Assembly: GCF_032917945.1 (NCBI RefSeq)
Contig: NZ_CP136624.1
Location: forward strand, 6,324,001 to 6,388,000
From: Bradyrhizobium sp. sBnM-33
Lineage (GTDB): Bacteria; Pseudomonadota; Alphaproteobacteria; Rhizobiales; Xanthobacteraceae
Reading direction: 5' to 3'
Length of the DNA stretch: 64,000 nucleotides
Each line of letters starts with the position of its first letter. Within the stretch, counting starts at the first letter, position 1. Of the stretch, positions 1-9,822 are shown piece by piece. The notes beneath the pieces were generated by a model. It was not told where the DNA came from. It did not search any database and was given only the letters and a program-made list of their open reading frames with translations. Both the position numbers and the translations under genes were made by a program.

Positions 1-237
1 CGCCGCAAACAGCCAAGGCATGTACGCGCCGCCGAACAGCAGGATCAGTGCGAAGCTGAGGCCGGTTTGCGGATTCCAGGGTGTGATGCCGAACGTGGCG
101 AACGGATGGACGTAGCTGATCCAGTCGAGCAGCACGTAACTGACTAGATAGCCCAAGCCGATCGCAGGATACCAGCGCGACATCCGAAGCACCAGCGGCC
201 CGCCTGAATCCGTGTTTTCGAACTCCAGTTGCCGCAT
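1..237 (-). CDS. MASE1-type membrane sensor protein, N-terminal part (runs off the window)
   Basis: I translated the reverse strand from the ATG at 237 to the window edge, giving 79 codons without a stop. After a short polar N-terminus comes a hydrophobic segment (SRWYPAIGLGYLVSYVLLD) and then FGITPWNPQTGLSFALILL, which resembles the start of a MASE1 integral membrane sensor domain. Such domains usually precede histidine kinase or diguanylate cyclase modules, but the effector part lies outside the window, so the output is unknown. It is divergent from the antiporter gene, with about 135 bases of shared upstream region. Confidence 0.6.
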   Translation of the reverse strand, partial: MRQLEFENTDSGGPLVLRMSRWYPAIGLGYLVSYVLLDWISYVHPFATFGITPWNPQTGLSFALILLFGGAYMPWLFAA

Positions 238-372
238 GATCACGTTACTCCGCGGCGCATGATGTGCGCGACTAGGTAGTTTTACTCAGGGAATAACCAC
301 ACCGCAAAAGCCCCGACGGTTTCGTACCGAATTGTTCAGAGGCGGCTTGGTCGTCAGTCTAGCCCGATCGGA

Positions 373-1659
373 ATGCGCACAAAAGGGCGAGACTCGGTGC
401 CGGATGAAACGCCCTTCGAAGTCGCGGTGGTGGCGGCGGCAATCTTTGCCATAGCTGTGCTGCACACCTTCTCGACGCGGTCGTTCGAACGCATGGCGCA
501 TATTCAACCGCGCCATGCCGGGCTTTGGCATCTGCTCGCAGAAGTCGAGGTGGTATTCGGGTTCTGGGCGGCGGTTCTGATTGCCTTCATGGTGGCGAAG
601 ATGGGCAGCACCGGCGCGCTCGCCTATCTTGAAAGCCGCAATTTTACGGAGCCGGCGTTTGTCTTCGTGGTCATGGTCATTGCCGCGAGCCGACCGGTCA
701 TTCAGATGGCGGCGGCGCTGCTTCGCCTCGTCTCGCACCTGATTCCCCTGTCGCAACCCACCGCGTACTACCTCTCGCTGCTCTCGGTTGGCCCATTGCT
801 CGGCTCCTTCATCACGGAACCTGCCGCAATGACACTCACGGCGCTACTGCTCCGCGATCAGTATTTTGCTGGCGGAGCGCCGAGGAAGTTCATGTACGCC
901 ACGGTCGGAGTCCTGTTTGTCAATGTGTCCATCGGCGGCACGCTGACGCCCTACGCCGCGCCTCCCGTACTCATGGTTGCAGAGCAGTGGGGCTTTGACC
1001 TTCCATTCATGTTGCAGGCGTTCGGATGGAAGGCGGCACTCGCCGTGGCGGTCAATGCCGCAGGAGTGACGTTTCTGTTCCGAGAACATCTGCGGAAGCT
1101 CGCAGTGTCGCCAGCAAAGCTGGATGTCCCGCCCTGGAGTTCCGCAGTTCATCTCGCCTTTCTCGGCGCGGTGGTCGCCTTCAATCATCATCCGATCGTG
1201 TTTCTCGCGCTCTTCATGTTCTTTCTCGGCTTCGCCGAGGCGTACAAGCGCTATCAGTCGCCGCTCATCCTGCGGGAAGGCCTGCTGGTTGCGTTTTTCC
1301 TGGCCGGCTTGGTGGTGATCGGCGGTCAGCAGAAATGGTGGCTGCAACCGCTTCTCAGCGACATGGGGCCCACCATGCTGTTCACGGGCGCCACCCTGCT
1401 GACTGCAGTAACTGACAACGCAGCCCTGACATATCTTGGCTCGCTCGTGGACGGTGTCTCCGACGAATTCAAATACTCGCTGGTCGCGGGAGCGGTGACG
1501 GGCGGTGGGCTCACGGTAATTGCAAACGCACCGAATCCGGCGGGATTCGCAATCCTGAAGAACAGTTTCGAAGACGGGACGATCAGCGCAGGCGGTCTTG
1601 CCTTGGCTGCGCTCGTTCCAACCCTCGTCGCCGCTGCGGCATTTCAGTTGCTCCCGTGA
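373..1659 (+). CDS. putative Na+/H+ antiporter, inner membrane
   Basis: A 428-residue polytopic membrane protein with about ten hydrophobic segments. It matches my knowledge of the 'putative Na+/H+ antiporter' family (PF07399 type), distantly related to the ion transporter superfamily. Conserved-looking polar stretches inside the membrane, such as GSFITEPAAMTLTALLL and TDNAALTYLGSL, fit ion-binding loops. The ATG at 373 is used here. A GTG at 397 has a GGGCGAG upstream and is an alternative start. The transported ion is inferred from family naming only. A UspA-like gene follows after 18 bases, probably in the same transcript. Confidence 0.7.
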   Translation: MRTKGRDSVPDETPFEVAVVAAAIFAIAVLHTFSTRSFERMAHIQPRHAGLWHLLAEVEVVFGFWAAVLIAFMVAKMGSTGALAYLESRNFTEPAFVFVVMVIAASRPVIQMAAALLRLVSHLIPLSQPTAYYLSLLSVGPLLGSFITEPAAMTLTALLLRDQYFAGGAPRKFMYATVGVLFVNVSIGGTLTPYAAPPVLMVAEQWGFDLPFMLQAFGWKAALAVAVNAAGVTFLFREHLRKLAVSPAKLDVPPWSSAVHLAFLGAVVAFNHHPIVFLALFMFFLGFAEAYKRYQSPLILREGLLVAFFLAGLVVIGGQQKWWLQPLLSDMGPTMLFTGATLLTAVTDNAALTYLGSLVDGVSDEFKYSLVAGAVTGGGLTVIANAPNPAGFAILKNSFEDGTISAGGLALAALVPTLVAAAAFQLLP

Positions 1660-1677
1660 ATCCAGACGGAGATGTGC

Positions 1678-2202
1678 ATGACAAACCAGGCGACAACAAC
1701 TGCACCCGGCGGCATCGGGCATGATGTCGCCAGTTCGGCAACAAGAGGCATGCGCTTTCTCGCCGTCGTCGATGGCAGCGAACGCACCAATCGCGTTGTC
1801 GATTTCGTGACCGCCATAGCCCAAGGCAAGGACAATGTGGAGGCCATCATTCTGAACGTGCAGGATCGGCATTATGAGGCTCGCCTGCGCGGCTATCAGA
1901 GTTTCAAGAAGGACGAAATCGAGGACCGTCTGATCAACGATGTCGGATTGCCTATCGTCAATGCTGTGAGCAAGCGATTAGGCAAGATGGGCGTCGTTTG
2001 CCTGTCGAAGGTCAAAATTGGCGATCCGCTGCCGATAATTCTCCGGTGTGCGGCCGAAGACAAATGCGACGTTATCGTACTGGCAGATCCGCAGCCGCAA
2101 TACGTGCGGCGCTGGGTACGCGCCATGGGCTTGCCGCTTGTATCTTCTATGATATCGCGCGTCATCACGGCCGCCTTGGTTCCGGTCGTGATTGTGAAAT
2201 AG
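1678..2202 (+). CDS. universal stress protein (UspA) family
   Basis: A 174-residue cytoplasmic protein. The core strand MRFLAVVDGSERTNRVVDF is typical of UspA-fold nucleotide-binding proteins, as is the C-terminal strand LVPVVIVK. The usual ATP-binding G-x2-G-x9-G-S/T motif is not evident before the last strand (the region reads LPLVSSMISRVITAAL), so it may not bind ATP. The ATG at 1678 is preferred over the in-frame ATG at 1672 because GGAG at 1668-1671 sits six bases before it. It lies just downstream of the antiporter, which suggests a joint role in ion or stress homeostasis; this is inference. Confidence 0.75.
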   Translation: MTNQATTTAPGGIGHDVASSATRGMRFLAVVDGSERTNRVVDFVTAIAQGKDNVEAIILNVQDRHYEARLRGYQSFKKDEIEDRLINDVGLPIVNAVSKRLGKMGVVCLSKVKIGDPLPIILRCAAEDKCDVIVLADPQPQYVRRWVRAMGLPLVSSMISRVITAALVPVVIVK

Positions 2203-2361
2203 AAGTCCACGCTTGCCGCAGGGCCCACCACGACGTCAGCGGAACTCGATCGGCATCAGCGCCGTGCCCCTGCCACCGCACCCCAAGAAATTTTGGTAGT
2301 GGTGCCGCTGGCGGCCACCAGTTCGCGGGAACAGACTTAACCCTAACTTGGTATCGAACAC

Positions 2362-3651
2362 TCAATCGGCCGCATAGAACGCCTCCCGCACGGGATTCGA
2401 AATTGGACCGGAGCCAATAATCGCCGTCTGGGTCATGACTACGCCGATGACGCGGTTTGTCGGATCGATCCAAAACTGCGTGCCATAGATGCCGCCCCAT
2501 CCATAGCTACCGGCCGGAAGACGGCTCTTAGCTGCGGCGGGATCAGTCAGGATCCCAAAGCCCAGCGTGAAGCCCCAACCCGGCCCACGAATGGTCGGCA
2601 TGTTGCCGGTCGCGTTCTGCGTCATCTGCCGGACCGTCTCAGCGCGGAGCAACCGCACGCCGTCAAGCTCGCCCTCGTTCAGCAGCATCTGCAAGAAGCG
2701 CGCGTAGTCACCGATAGTGGCACTCATGCCCGCGCCGCCGGAATTGTAGGCAGTCGGAGAGAAGGCACGGTTCGGATCGAGGCTGGCAGTGCCCTTGGTG
2801 GGTGGGAACGGCACTGCCTCAGGTCCCATCACGGGAACGTAGCCTGTGCCGAGTGCGCCCGTGACCTGTGCGGGTCGAGTCACCTGCACGAAGCGTGAGC
2901 GAACAGCCTCAGGTGCGTTGAACACAAAGCTCTCGATGCGCAACGGCTTTGCAATGCGCTCGTTGACAAAAGATTCCAGGCTGTTTCCCGTCACCTTCTC
3001 GATGACGGCCCCGAGCACGTCCGTCGCAAGCGAGTATTCCCAGCCCGTACCAGGCTGATAGCCAAGCGGAACGGAGGCGAGACGCTGCATTGCTTCAGCC
3101 GTGGTTACTTCGGGCTGATCTAGCCCGTCCGTCACGCGCGCGTCGCGATATGCATCCACGAGCCGAGCATTATTGATGAAGTTATAAGAGAGCCCGGCCG
3201 TATGGGTCAGTAGTTCGCGGATTGTCGGGGGCCTGTTCGCCGGCCCCTCGGCGCCGTCGGGTTCCCGCACCCTCAGCTTGCTGAACTCGGGAAGGAAGCG
3301 GCTGACCGGATCATCCAGGCCAATCTTGCCCTGCTCGACAAGGATCATCGCCCCCACTGAGGTGACAGCCTTCGTCATTGAGGCAACCCGGAACATGTCG
3401 CTTGCGCCGATCGGCGCCGTACTCCCGACCTCGCGAACACCAACGCTGCGGCTGTAGATCGGGCGGCCGTCTTGGAGGATCAGCACCACGATACCCGGAG
3501 TGCTGCGGCCTTCCACCAATCCCCGAAGGACTTCATCGAGCTTGGCGTTGCGCGCCTCGGGCGAAAAAGCCAGGGCCACAGGGATGGGGCTGAGCGCGAA
3601 AGCTATTACTGCGGCCCCAAGCAGTCGGATGACAAGACGACGTGAGATCAT
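2362..3651 (-). CDS. secreted serine hydrolase, class C beta-lactamase-like
   Basis: A 429-residue protein with an N-terminal signal peptide (two Arg, then a hydrophobic run to about residue 29). The S-x-x-K motif is SMTK, with Ser91 as nucleophile and Lys94 as base. The second motif is the Tyr206 of GWEYSLA, and GGIYGTQFW near the C-terminus may correspond to the third (K/H/W-x-G) motif. This is the pattern of class C beta-lactamase, EstB esterase and D-aminopeptidase relatives; the substrate cannot be told. GGGAGGG about seven bases upstream supports the start. The 159 bases between it and the UspA gene are convergent and hold nothing obvious. Confidence 0.85.
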   Translation of the reverse strand: MISRRLVIRLLGAAVIAFALSPIPVALAFSPEARNAKLDEVLRGLVEGRSTPGIVVLILQDGRPIYSRSVGVREVGSTAPIGASDMFRVASMTKAVTSVGAMILVEQGKIGLDDPVSRFLPEFSKLRVREPDGAEGPANRPPTIRELLTHTAGLSYNFINNARLVDAYRDARVTDGLDQPEVTTAEAMQRLASVPLGYQPGTGWEYSLATDVLGAVIEKVTGNSLESFVNERIAKPLRIESFVFNAPEAVRSRFVQVTRPAQVTGALGTGYVPVMGPEAVPFPPTKGTASLDPNRAFSPTAYNSGGAGMSATIGDYARFLQMLLNEGELDGVRLLRAETVRQMTQNATGNMPTIRGPGWGFTLGFGILTDPAAAKSRLPAGSYGWGGIYGTQFWIDPTNRVIGVVMTQTAIIGSGPISNPVREAFYAAD

Positions 3652-3786
3652 GATATCCCTCCCGCTGACCTGTTCTGACGTGCCATTCTGCAGCTACTTG
3701 AGATCGGAAGCAATGTCTCGGACGTCGCCTAGGAACATCTCCTCCAGCCGCGAACGGATCTCAGTTGCTTCTCACCATCTGCCGTC

Positions 3787-5982
3787 TCATGCGGCTGGAT
3801 TGGACCGGATCTGCCGGGCTTGAACGCTCTCGTCTTGTTCCAGCGGCAGGGAAAATTGAAACACGGCGCCCTGAGGTTCGTTCGCGCTCGCCCACATCCG
3901 TCCGCCGTGAGCCTCGACCATCGACCGGCAGATAGCGAGGCCCATGCCCATGCCCTTGTCCTTGGTGGTGTAAAACGCCTTGAAGACGCGCTCCACATCT
4001 TCCAGGTCCAGGCCCGGACCGGAATCGCGAACCGTGACGAGCACGCCGCCAGCGGCATCCGTCTCGGTGTTGATCCGGAGCTCGCGCGTCCCCTCGTCGG
4101 TGCCGTCCATGGCTTCAATGGCATTGAGGATCAGGTTCAGAACTACCTGCTGCAGCTGAGTGCGATCGCCTTTCACCAATTGCAAGCCCGGCGCGAACTC
4201 AGTCTGCAGCAAGATATCATGTTTGAGCATTTCGCTCCGAGTCAGCGCGACCATTTCGAGAATGGCTTCATTGAGGTCGAACCGATCCTTTCGCGGCGGC
4301 ACCTTGTTGATGAGGGCCCGGATGCCGTTGATGACGTTTCCGGCGCGCATGCCGTCCTCAACGATTCGGCGAAGGGAATCGCGAACCTCGCCGAGATCGG
4401 GCGGTTGAGCGCTGAGCCAGCGCAAGGCTGCCTGGGCGTTAGTCACCGTCGCAGCAATCGGCTGGTTGACCTCGTGGGCGATCGAGGCTGTCAGTTGTCC
4501 CATCGTGGTGACGCGATTGGCGTGCGCCAGCTCCGCCTGCATGGTGCGCAAGGCTTCTTCGGCCCGCCTGCGTTCGGTGATATGCCGCCCGACGCCGCGG
4601 TAGCCGACGAAGCGTCCCGTCTCGTCGAACACGGGCAGCCCGGAGACAGACACGTAACGCTTGCTGCCGTCGGGGCCAGGCCGCGCGAGCTCAAAATCAC
4701 GAAATGGCAGGTGAGCATCGAGCGTCTCCCGGTGCTTGCGCCAGCCCTCTTCATCCGGCTCCAGATAAGGCACTTCCCAACGTGTCTTGCCGATTTCGGA
4801 GCCGGGCGCCGGCGCTTCGGAAAGGTTCTGCGCGAACTCCTGGTGAATAAAGCGATGCTGCGCATCGGTTTCCCAGTACACGTCGAAGGAGAACTGCACG
4901 AGTGTGCGAAAGCGCTCCTCGCTCTGCCGCAGCGCCTCTTCCGCCCGCTTGCGCTCTCTCAGATCGAGAACAAAGCTGACACCTTGATTTGGATTTTGTT
5001 CGAGCATGGTCCCGCCTAGTAACACAGGCACGCGGCTGCCGTCTTTCCGAAAATACTCTTTCTCGAATGGTTGGACGGTCCCTATCCGCTTCAGCTCTTC
5101 CACGGTGCGTGCGTCGCGATTGCGCCATTCCGGCGGTGTCAGGTCCGTCCGGTTCACCCGTCCCGAGGCAAGATCATCGCGGTCGTAACCCAACATGTGG
5201 AGAAATGCATCATTGGCCTCGATAATGCGACCGTCGAGCTCCCAAATGATGATGCCGACGATGTTGGCGTCGAACAGTCGCCGGATCTTTTTGTCACGCG
5301 CCAGGAGATCGCCGTGGAGCACGATGTTCTCTGCGATCGCCTTACGCCGCCGGATCGCTTCGAGCCGTGCAAGCGCCAGCGCCACGCCTGCCAGGACTGC
5401 GACAATGACGACGGCGGTTGTGATCAGCCAGGCTTTGCGTCGTTCGAGTGCCTCGGCGCGCTTCTCCTGATCCACGCGCAGGAAGCGCTCGTGGTCCACC
5501 ATCTGGTCGATCTGCGCCCTTATCTCGTCCAGGCTGCGGATCATCGCCAGCGCGGCCGGCCCGGAGTAGGTGCGGACCGTTTTGACGATTTCATCGATCT
5601 CGCGCAGCTTTGCTGCAACGGTCAGCGCCAGGTGTTCGGCACGGTGGCTCTGCAATGGATCGCCGGCAACCAGCGCCTGGAGCGCCTGCGCGTCCCGCCG
5701 GACGCTGTCGTCGGAGACGCCGTAGGCCTTGAGATATTGCGGATCGAGAGTCAGCAGATAGCCGCGCCTTTGGGCCTCCACGTCGCCGATGATCGCCCGC
5801 AGCCGATCCAGCGTCTCAAGCACCTGACGGCCGCGCTCGAGCAAGAGATCGACCGCCTTTCGTTCCTGCCAATATCGGAAGCCGAGAAATCCGCTCGCGA
5901 CGACCACAGTCAGAAGCGCCGCGACCACGAGCGTCAACGGACGAACAAACCACCGAGAGGACTGGCTTAGAGGCACTGACAT
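3787..5982 (-). CDS. CHASE3/PAS hybrid-less sensor histidine kinase
   Basis: A 731-residue membrane kinase. TM1 is at about residues 16-38, then a periplasmic CHASE3-like helical domain (motif EAQRRGYLLT), TM2 at about 184-207, and two PAS domains (about 235-350 and 355-475). The HisKA H-box is SIAHEVNQPIAATV with His503, followed by a HATPase with N-box NLILNAIEAM, G1 DSGPGLD and G2 GMGMGLAICRS. No receiver domain is fused and no response regulator gene adjoins it, so its partner is unknown. The HEVNQP H-box resembles that of FixL-like and DctB-like kinases. No clear ribosome site precedes the ATG. Confidence 0.88.
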   Translation of the reverse strand: MSVPLSQSSRWFVRPLTLVVAALLTVVVASGFLGFRYWQERKAVDLLLERGRQVLETLDRLRAIIGDVEAQRRGYLLTLDPQYLKAYGVSDDSVRRDAQALQALVAGDPLQSHRAEHLALTVAAKLREIDEIVKTVRTYSGPAALAMIRSLDEIRAQIDQMVDHERFLRVDQEKRAEALERRKAWLITTAVVIVAVLAGVALALARLEAIRRRKAIAENIVLHGDLLARDKKIRRLFDANIVGIIIWELDGRIIEANDAFLHMLGYDRDDLASGRVNRTDLTPPEWRNRDARTVEELKRIGTVQPFEKEYFRKDGSRVPVLLGGTMLEQNPNQGVSFVLDLRERKRAEEALRQSEERFRTLVQFSFDVYWETDAQHRFIHQEFAQNLSEAPAPGSEIGKTRWEVPYLEPDEEGWRKHRETLDAHLPFRDFELARPGPDGSKRYVSVSGLPVFDETGRFVGYRGVGRHITERRRAEEALRTMQAELAHANRVTTMGQLTASIAHEVNQPIAATVTNAQAALRWLSAQPPDLGEVRDSLRRIVEDGMRAGNVINGIRALINKVPPRKDRFDLNEAILEMVALTRSEMLKHDILLQTEFAPGLQLVKGDRTQLQQVVLNLILNAIEAMDGTDEGTRELRINTETDAAGGVLVTVRDSGPGLDLEDVERVFKAFYTTKDKGMGMGLAICRSMVEAHGGRMWASANEPQGAVFQFSLPLEQDESVQARQIRSNPAA

Positions 5983-6228
5983 TGGGCCCGGGCCTTCGAT
6001 GCTCGCGTAAGCGGCTGTTTTCTGATGCCGACGCGGAGTATTGCTAGTATAATGATTAATACAGCGATGGTCCGCGCAGGTGAGCGGGAACCGGCACGCT
6101 CAACCGCGCAGATTATACCGGATTAGAAGCCCGTCAGCCCCCTCGCAAGGGGCACAACGTCACGGGAAGGTTTTGTACGTGCTGTGAAATCCGATCCCTC
6201 GGCCGGGCAACCGCAGGAGCATGACGGC

Positions 6229-7605
6229 ATGGCTCCAAGTGAAAAGTTGCGCGAAAAGCTGCCGTGCTATTCCAGATCTGCCAGCCGACGCAGCTTCGTC
6301 AAGGGATTGGGCGCCGCCCTGCCGGCCCTCGCCGTGCCGAGGTGGTGTTTCGCGGAGGATGCCACCGCAGCCTATGCCAACGCTGCGATTGGTTGGAAAC
6401 AATTTGCGGGGCAAACGATCACACTCGCGGGTGCGATCCACCCCTGGTCAAACGCGATCACTCCGCTGTTGCCCGACTTCACCAAGCTCACCGGTATCAA
6501 CGTCGTTCCTGATTTCCGGCTGGAGACCACCTACCTGGGCGCACTGCCGGTCCAGCTCAACCGTGGCGACAGCACACCGGACGTATTCATGTTCACGACC
6601 TATGGCCAGGGCATCTCGGCAGGATGGCTCGAGCCGCTGAACGCCTATTATTCCGATAGGTCGCTGACCGATCTCGGCTGGTATGATGAGAACGATCTTC
6701 TCAAGACCGCCCGCGCCTTTCCGTTGTGGCGGGGCGGTGAACGCTACGCCGTGCCAATCACTTCCGAGGCGGTGACCCTGTTCATCAATGGCGATGTGCT
6801 GGCAGCCAAGAACCTGCCGGTTCCCCGAACTTTCGACGAGCTGCTTCTGACCGCGAACGCGGTGAAGACCGATGAGATGTCCGGGATCGCCATGCGGGCC
6901 CAGGCCGGCGGCAATTCGTCCCCGCCGGCCATGAGCTTCGTGTTCTCCTATGGAGGGGTGATGGTCGAGAACAACAAGGCCGCTTTCGGGAGTCCCGAGG
7001 CAATCGCGGCCATCGAGATTTACGGTCAGTTGCTCAGTCAAGCCGGCCCTGGCGGCGTGAGCGGCTACGAATGGTACCATGTGCTGGACGACTTCCTTCA
7101 GCGCAGAACGGCGATGGCGATCGACAGCAGCAATTTCGCGACCGACATCTCCAATCCGGCAAGAAGCCACGTCGCCGGCCAGGCCGTGTTTGCCGCCTTT
7201 CCACACGTCGCCGGTCGCATGTCCGTACCCTTCATGTCGCACTGGCAGGCGTGCATCAATTCCAGGTCGCGAAACAAGCGGGCGGCTTTTTTGTTTCTGT
7301 TATGGGCGACAAGCAAGCCGACCTCGCTGCGGACAGCCGCAGCGGGGCTGGCAACAACCCGTACATCGGCCTGGTCTAGCGAGGCTTTCAAGAAGGCGTT
7401 CGGCGTCCAAGCCGCGGAGGCGGCGTTGACCAACTTGCAAAATGCCGATGTCGATCGCGCCAAGGCGATCCTTTTCCATCCGCAATCCCGACCGATACTG
7501 GACGCCTTCATGATCGGCGTGAATGAAGTGGTCACGGGTGCACGACCGGCAAAGATTGCGATGACGAATGCCGCCGAGAAGGCCAATGCGACAATCCGCG
7601 GATAG
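6229..7605 (+). CDS. Tat-exported extracellular solute-binding protein, family 1 (orphan)
   Basis: A 458-residue protein resembling sugar-type ABC solute-binding proteins. The core reads ITLAGAIHPWSNAITPLL, DFTKLTGINVV and later DVFMFTTYGQGISAGWLEPL. The N-terminus carries a twin-arginine motif (SRRSFVKGLG) followed by a hydrophobic stretch and an Ala-rich cleavage region. I start it at the ATG at 6229 because AGGAG at 6215-6219 is well placed. A GTG at 6184 would add 15 residues. No permease or ATPase gene accompanies it. It lies 408 bases upstream of the quinoprotein dehydrogenase, so it may deliver or sense a related substrate, but this is only proximity. Confidence 0.78.
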   Translation: MAPSEKLREKLPCYSRSASRRSFVKGLGAALPALAVPRWCFAEDATAAYANAAIGWKQFAGQTITLAGAIHPWSNAITPLLPDFTKLTGINVVPDFRLETTYLGALPVQLNRGDSTPDVFMFTTYGQGISAGWLEPLNAYYSDRSLTDLGWYDENDLLKTARAFPLWRGGERYAVPITSEAVTLFINGDVLAAKNLPVPRTFDELLLTANAVKTDEMSGIAMRAQAGGNSSPPAMSFVFSYGGVMVENNKAAFGSPEAIAAIEIYGQLLSQAGPGGVSGYEWYHVLDDFLQRRTAMAIDSSNFATDISNPARSHVAGQAVFAAFPHVAGRMSVPFMSHWQACINSRSRNKRAAFLFLLWATSKPTSLRTAAAGLATTRTSAWSSEAFKKAFGVQAAEAALTNLQNADVDRAKAILFHPQSRPILDAFMIGVNEVVTGARPAKIAMTNAAEKANATIRG

Positions 7606-8013
7606 CGGAGCCGCCGGCGATCCCGCACGTAGTGACCGCGTGAACTGGGACATCAGCTCAAGCTTGCCACTGCCGACGGGCCCTCCACAAAAAAACAACA
7701 ATCCGGTCAACTAATGGGCGTGCATTGAGGAACATGTCATGGTGCACCGCACCGACATCGCCGGGCGCAATACGGAGCAGGCAAATCCTGACGATGACGG
7801 TCTATGCCGCCCTGCACTGAATGGTGCCCTTCTCGAAAATAGCTTCTCACGCAGGCGACGAGAAATGCTGCCGTCGCCTCTCGACGGCAGTTCCGCCGGC
7901 CCATGCCATCTATCTCGAACTCCTGACCCTGTGAGGCTCTGACACCAGAATTTCCCTTGCAAGGGTCGCGAGAAAATTCGGCCCAACAAATAAAGTACAG
8001 AGGGAGGACACAG
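7606..8013. other. 408-base intergenic leader before the PQQ dehydrogenase
   Basis: No plausible gene is seen here on either strand. A 9-bp perfect hairpin (CTGCCGTCG at 7868-7876, CGACGGCAG at 7882-7890) lies in the middle and could belong to an untranslated leader or be an operator. The ribosome site GGGAGG at 8002-8007 serves the downstream gene. No convincing sigma-70 boxes were recognised. Confidence 0.4.
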
Positions 8014-9753
8014 ATGACTTTCCATGGACGATATGCGGTCGGCTGCGCCGCGCTGGCGGTGGCCGCCCTGGTCACTGTCTCGCCGACGCACGCCCAAGCG
8101 CCGACGCAGCCGCAAGAGGCGGCCCTGAATGCCGAGGCGGCCCAGAACAACTGGTTAACGTATCACGGCACCTACAAGTCCTACCATTACAGCGGCCTCG
8201 ACCAGATCAATACCGGCAACGTCAAGAACCTCGAAGTCGCGTGGATGCATTTCCCCGAGCGCGCCACCCGTGGCGTTCAGTCGACGCCGCTCGCGATCGA
8301 CGGCGTGCTGTACTATTCGGGCTCCTACAGCCGTGTTTACGCGCTGGACGGCGCGACCGGCAAGACAATCTGGGCCTATGCGCCGGAGCTCGACGAGGAC
8401 CTAGTCTCCAAGCAGACGCACTCGCCCTACAACCGCGGCATCGCTATCGGACACGGCAATCTCTATGTCGGCACGGTCGACGGGCGCCTGATCGCGCTCA
8501 GTCTGAAGGACGGTAAGCCGGTGTGGGACACGAAGCTGCTGGATTCCAAGAAGGTGACAGTCGGCTTCACCGGTGCGCCGCTGGTGGTGAAGGACATGGT
8601 GATCATTGGCGCCCAGGGCGGTGAATGGCCCGGTCGCGGACCGATCTTTGCCGTGGACGGCAAGAGCGGGCAAAAGAAATGGGAGTTCTTCACGGTCGCC
8701 GGTACCGAAGAGGCCAGGGCGACATGGGGTGGCGACTCCTGGCGGACCGGCGGCGGCGGAGGCTGGATGCCCGGAACCTACGATCCGGAAACCAATACGG
8801 TGTGGTGGGGCACCGCCAACCCGGCGCCGCTCTACGACTGGGCGGGCGCAGACTGGAAGAAGAGCGGACCGCGGCCGGGCGACAATCTTTATACGACATC
8901 GGTGATCGCGCTCGATCCCGATACCGGCAAGCTCAAATTCTACCATCAGGAGTTGCCGCACGATGCCTGGGATTTCGACTCTTCCGTGGGCGAGTTCGTC
9001 ATGATCGAGCGCGGCGGCAAGAAGCTCGTGGTGCACGCCAACAAGAGCGGATACGTCTTCGTCTATGATCGTTCCAACGCCAAGGTCGAGAACGTCTGGC
9101 CGCTGGTAAAGAACATCAATTTCGTCAAGAGCATTGACCCGAAGACCGGCGCACTGATCGGTCGCCGCGACCTCTCGGAAGGCAAGGTGGACCCGCCATT
9201 GTGCCCGGCCATCGCCGGCGGCATTAGCTGGAATTCCGGCGCCTACAGCCCCAAGAACGGGCTCTTCTACCGGATCGGGCAGGAGTGGTGCATGGAGCTG
9301 ACCGTCGAGAAGACCACGCCGGTGCTGGAACCGATGGCCCAGCTCAACCTGGGCGCCACGTTCAAGTTTGTGCCGCCGCCGGACGGACCGGCCCGTGGTC
9401 ATCTGAGCGCCCGCGATCCGGTCACCGGCGAGAAGAAGTGGGAGGTCAACTACAAGTACCCGCCGCTCGCCAGCGTTCTCGCAACTGCGGGCAATCTGGT
9501 ATTCGTGCCGGACGCCGAAGGCGTCGTGCACGCCTACAATGCGGACACCGGCGAAGAGCTCTGGTCGCGCAACAACGGCATCGGGCATAATGGCGGCATC
9601 ATCAGCTACATGGCCGGCGGCAAGCAGTACATCGCCGTACCGGCAGGCTGGGGCAGCCTGGTGGGCGACGAATTTGTCGCGCTCTATGGAGAGCCCTTCA
9701 AGAGCATGTCGAAGAACACCGGCGCCCTGGTTGTGTTCGCGCTCAGGCAATGA
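8014..9753 (+). CDS. PQQ-dependent alcohol dehydrogenase, lanthanide-type (XoxF-like)
   Basis: A 579-residue periplasmic quinoprotein that would oxidise an alcohol and pass electrons to cytochrome c. The start at 8014 has GGGAGG eight bases upstream and gives a clean signal peptide ending near THAQA. Beta-propeller tryptophan-docking motifs recur (for example ALDGATGKTIWAY and AYNADTGEELW). Predicted metal ligands by comparison with methanol dehydrogenases are Glu204 (GGEWPGRG), Asn269 (GTANPAP) and catalytic Asp320, with Asp322 in WDFDS; the extra Asp two residues on marks lanthanide-dependent enzymes. The usual vicinal Cys pair is not present (the site reads KQTHSPYNRG). The substrate may be methanol, ethanol or another alcohol. 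It is followed by a cytochrome c and a XoxJ-like gene. Confidence 0.85.
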   Translation: MTFHGRYAVGCAALAVAALVTVSPTHAQAPTQPQEAALNAEAAQNNWLTYHGTYKSYHYSGLDQINTGNVKNLEVAWMHFPERATRGVQSTPLAIDGVLYYSGSYSRVYALDGATGKTIWAYAPELDEDLVSKQTHSPYNRGIAIGHGNLYVGTVDGRLIALSLKDGKPVWDTKLLDSKKVTVGFTGAPLVVKDMVIIGAQGGEWPGRGPIFAVDGKSGQKKWEFFTVAGTEEARATWGGDSWRTGGGGGWMPGTYDPETNTVWWGTANPAPLYDWAGADWKKSGPRPGDNLYTTSVIALDPDTGKLKFYHQELPHDAWDFDSSVGEFVMIERGGKKLVVHANKSGYVFVYDRSNAKVENVWPLVKNINFVKSIDPKTGALIGRRDLSEGKVDPPLCPAIAGGISWNSGAYSPKNGLFYRIGQEWCMELTVEKTTPVLEPMAQLNLGATFKFVPPPDGPARGHLSARDPVTGEKKWEVNYKYPPLASVLATAGNLVFVPDAEGVVHAYNADTGEELWSRNNGIGHNGGIISYMAGGKQYIAVPAGWGSLVGDEFVALYGEPFKSMSKNTGALVVFALRQ

Positions 9754-9822
9754 GTATGGCGTGGGCGGCAGGGATCGATCTCTCCTTGCCGCCCTGCCCT
9801 TGCGGTGAATACGGATGCTGGA